Shown: one piece after another, positions 63,867 to 64,000 of the stretch
Position numbering within the stretch: the first letter of the stretch is position 1
How the letters are laid out: every line of letters starts with the position of its first letter
NCBI GenBank assembly: GCA_034520725.1
Contig: JAXHNH010000020.1
Span: 124,001 to 188,000 of the forward strand
DNA: 64,000 nucleotides
Reading direction: 5' to 3'
DNA from: Gracilimonas sp034520725
GTDB taxonomy: Bacteria > Bacteroidota > Rhodothermia > Balneolales > Balneolaceae
Made by a program: the position numbers and the translations under genes
The notes under the pieces: model-generated
What the model was told of the DNA's origin: nothing
What the model saw: the letters and a program-made list of their open reading frames with translations, nothing else
Databases searched by the model: none

Positions 63867-64000
63867 AGTATTATTATTTAGTTTTTCTGCTAACCTTTAC
63901 GTTCGCATTGTATTTTGTCCTTCCTAATCTTCTATTCGCATCTGTACTTTTGTTAGTACTTTTTAGCTAAAACGAATAAATATTATTCATTGTAAAGATA

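Overview
The window looks like chromosomal DNA of a Gram-negative bacterium of the Bacteroidota/Balneolota (FCB) group. I favour a Balneola- or Gracilimonas-like organism, but this is inference from gene content and cannot be proved here. Supporting signs are moderate GC, few Shine-Dalgarno sites, a TonB-dependent receptor with an N-terminal CarboxypepD_reg-like domain, an imelysin/DUF4856/HTTM iron-type cluster, a short histone-H1-like protein, UMF1-type MFS and LpxH-like lipid A genes. I saw no rRNA, tRNA, CRISPR array or prophage.

Layout. 1-3.3 kb: sulfur cluster (MBL-rhodanese protein, two YeeE/YedE membrane proteins) beside a GntR regulator. 3.3-7.6 kb: catalytic plus non-catalytic M16 peptidase pair and a DinB-fold protein. 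7.6-12.5 kb: a propeller lipoprotein, a glycosyltransferase coupled to an LpxH-like hydrolase, an OsmC protein and a decayed gene. 12.5-24.8 kb: gcvP, two secreted beta-propeller proteins, a ZIP transporter, the ABC-F protein EttA, two PH-domain membrane proteins and a small H1-like protein. 24.9-30 kb: an MFS transporter, hemG (frameshifted) and hemH, an epimerase-like protein, an AhpD-like protein. 30.3-40 kb: GDSL hydrolase, the DUF4856-imelysin-HTTM-TonB receptor operon, a REP-type (RAYT) transposase, a TolB-like protein. 40-45.8 kb: an operon for a LolA-like protein, two FtsX-type permeases, an ABC ATPase and a beta-barrel-like protein, interrupted by a four-helix-bundle (S23) gene. 45.9-51.3 kb: hisG-hisD-hisC-hisB-hisH with a His-codon-rich leader peptide and an attenuator-like hairpin. 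51.4-56.3 kb: small redox/unknown genes, an M28 peptidase, an acetamidase-like lipoprotein and two copies of a repeat-flanked DUF559 nuclease gene. 56.4-60.2 kb: gap, the P5C dehydrogenase gene, an ankyrin protein. 60.2-61.6 kb: repeat-rich DNA without genes. 61.6-63.9 kb: HU-ruvX-def-fmt operon.

Three themes stand out. (1) The his operon carries a previously unannotated leader peptide (10 His in 29 codons) directly before a U-tract hairpin, the arrangement of ribosome-mediated attenuation. (2) Intergenic DNA is crowded with structured repeats: about 210-bp elements with ACTCACATCCC inverted ends that flank both DUF559 nuclease genes; several families of imperfect 7-bp-period arrays, one bracketing the S23 gene; a 143-bp palindromic element; and a roughly 400-bp nested inverted repeat. 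(3) About nine genes carry single-base frameshifts whose conserved reading frame resumes directly downstream, several in homopolymers. This points to sequence error at least as much as to real gene decay, so the broken genes should be read as probably intact proteins until checked.
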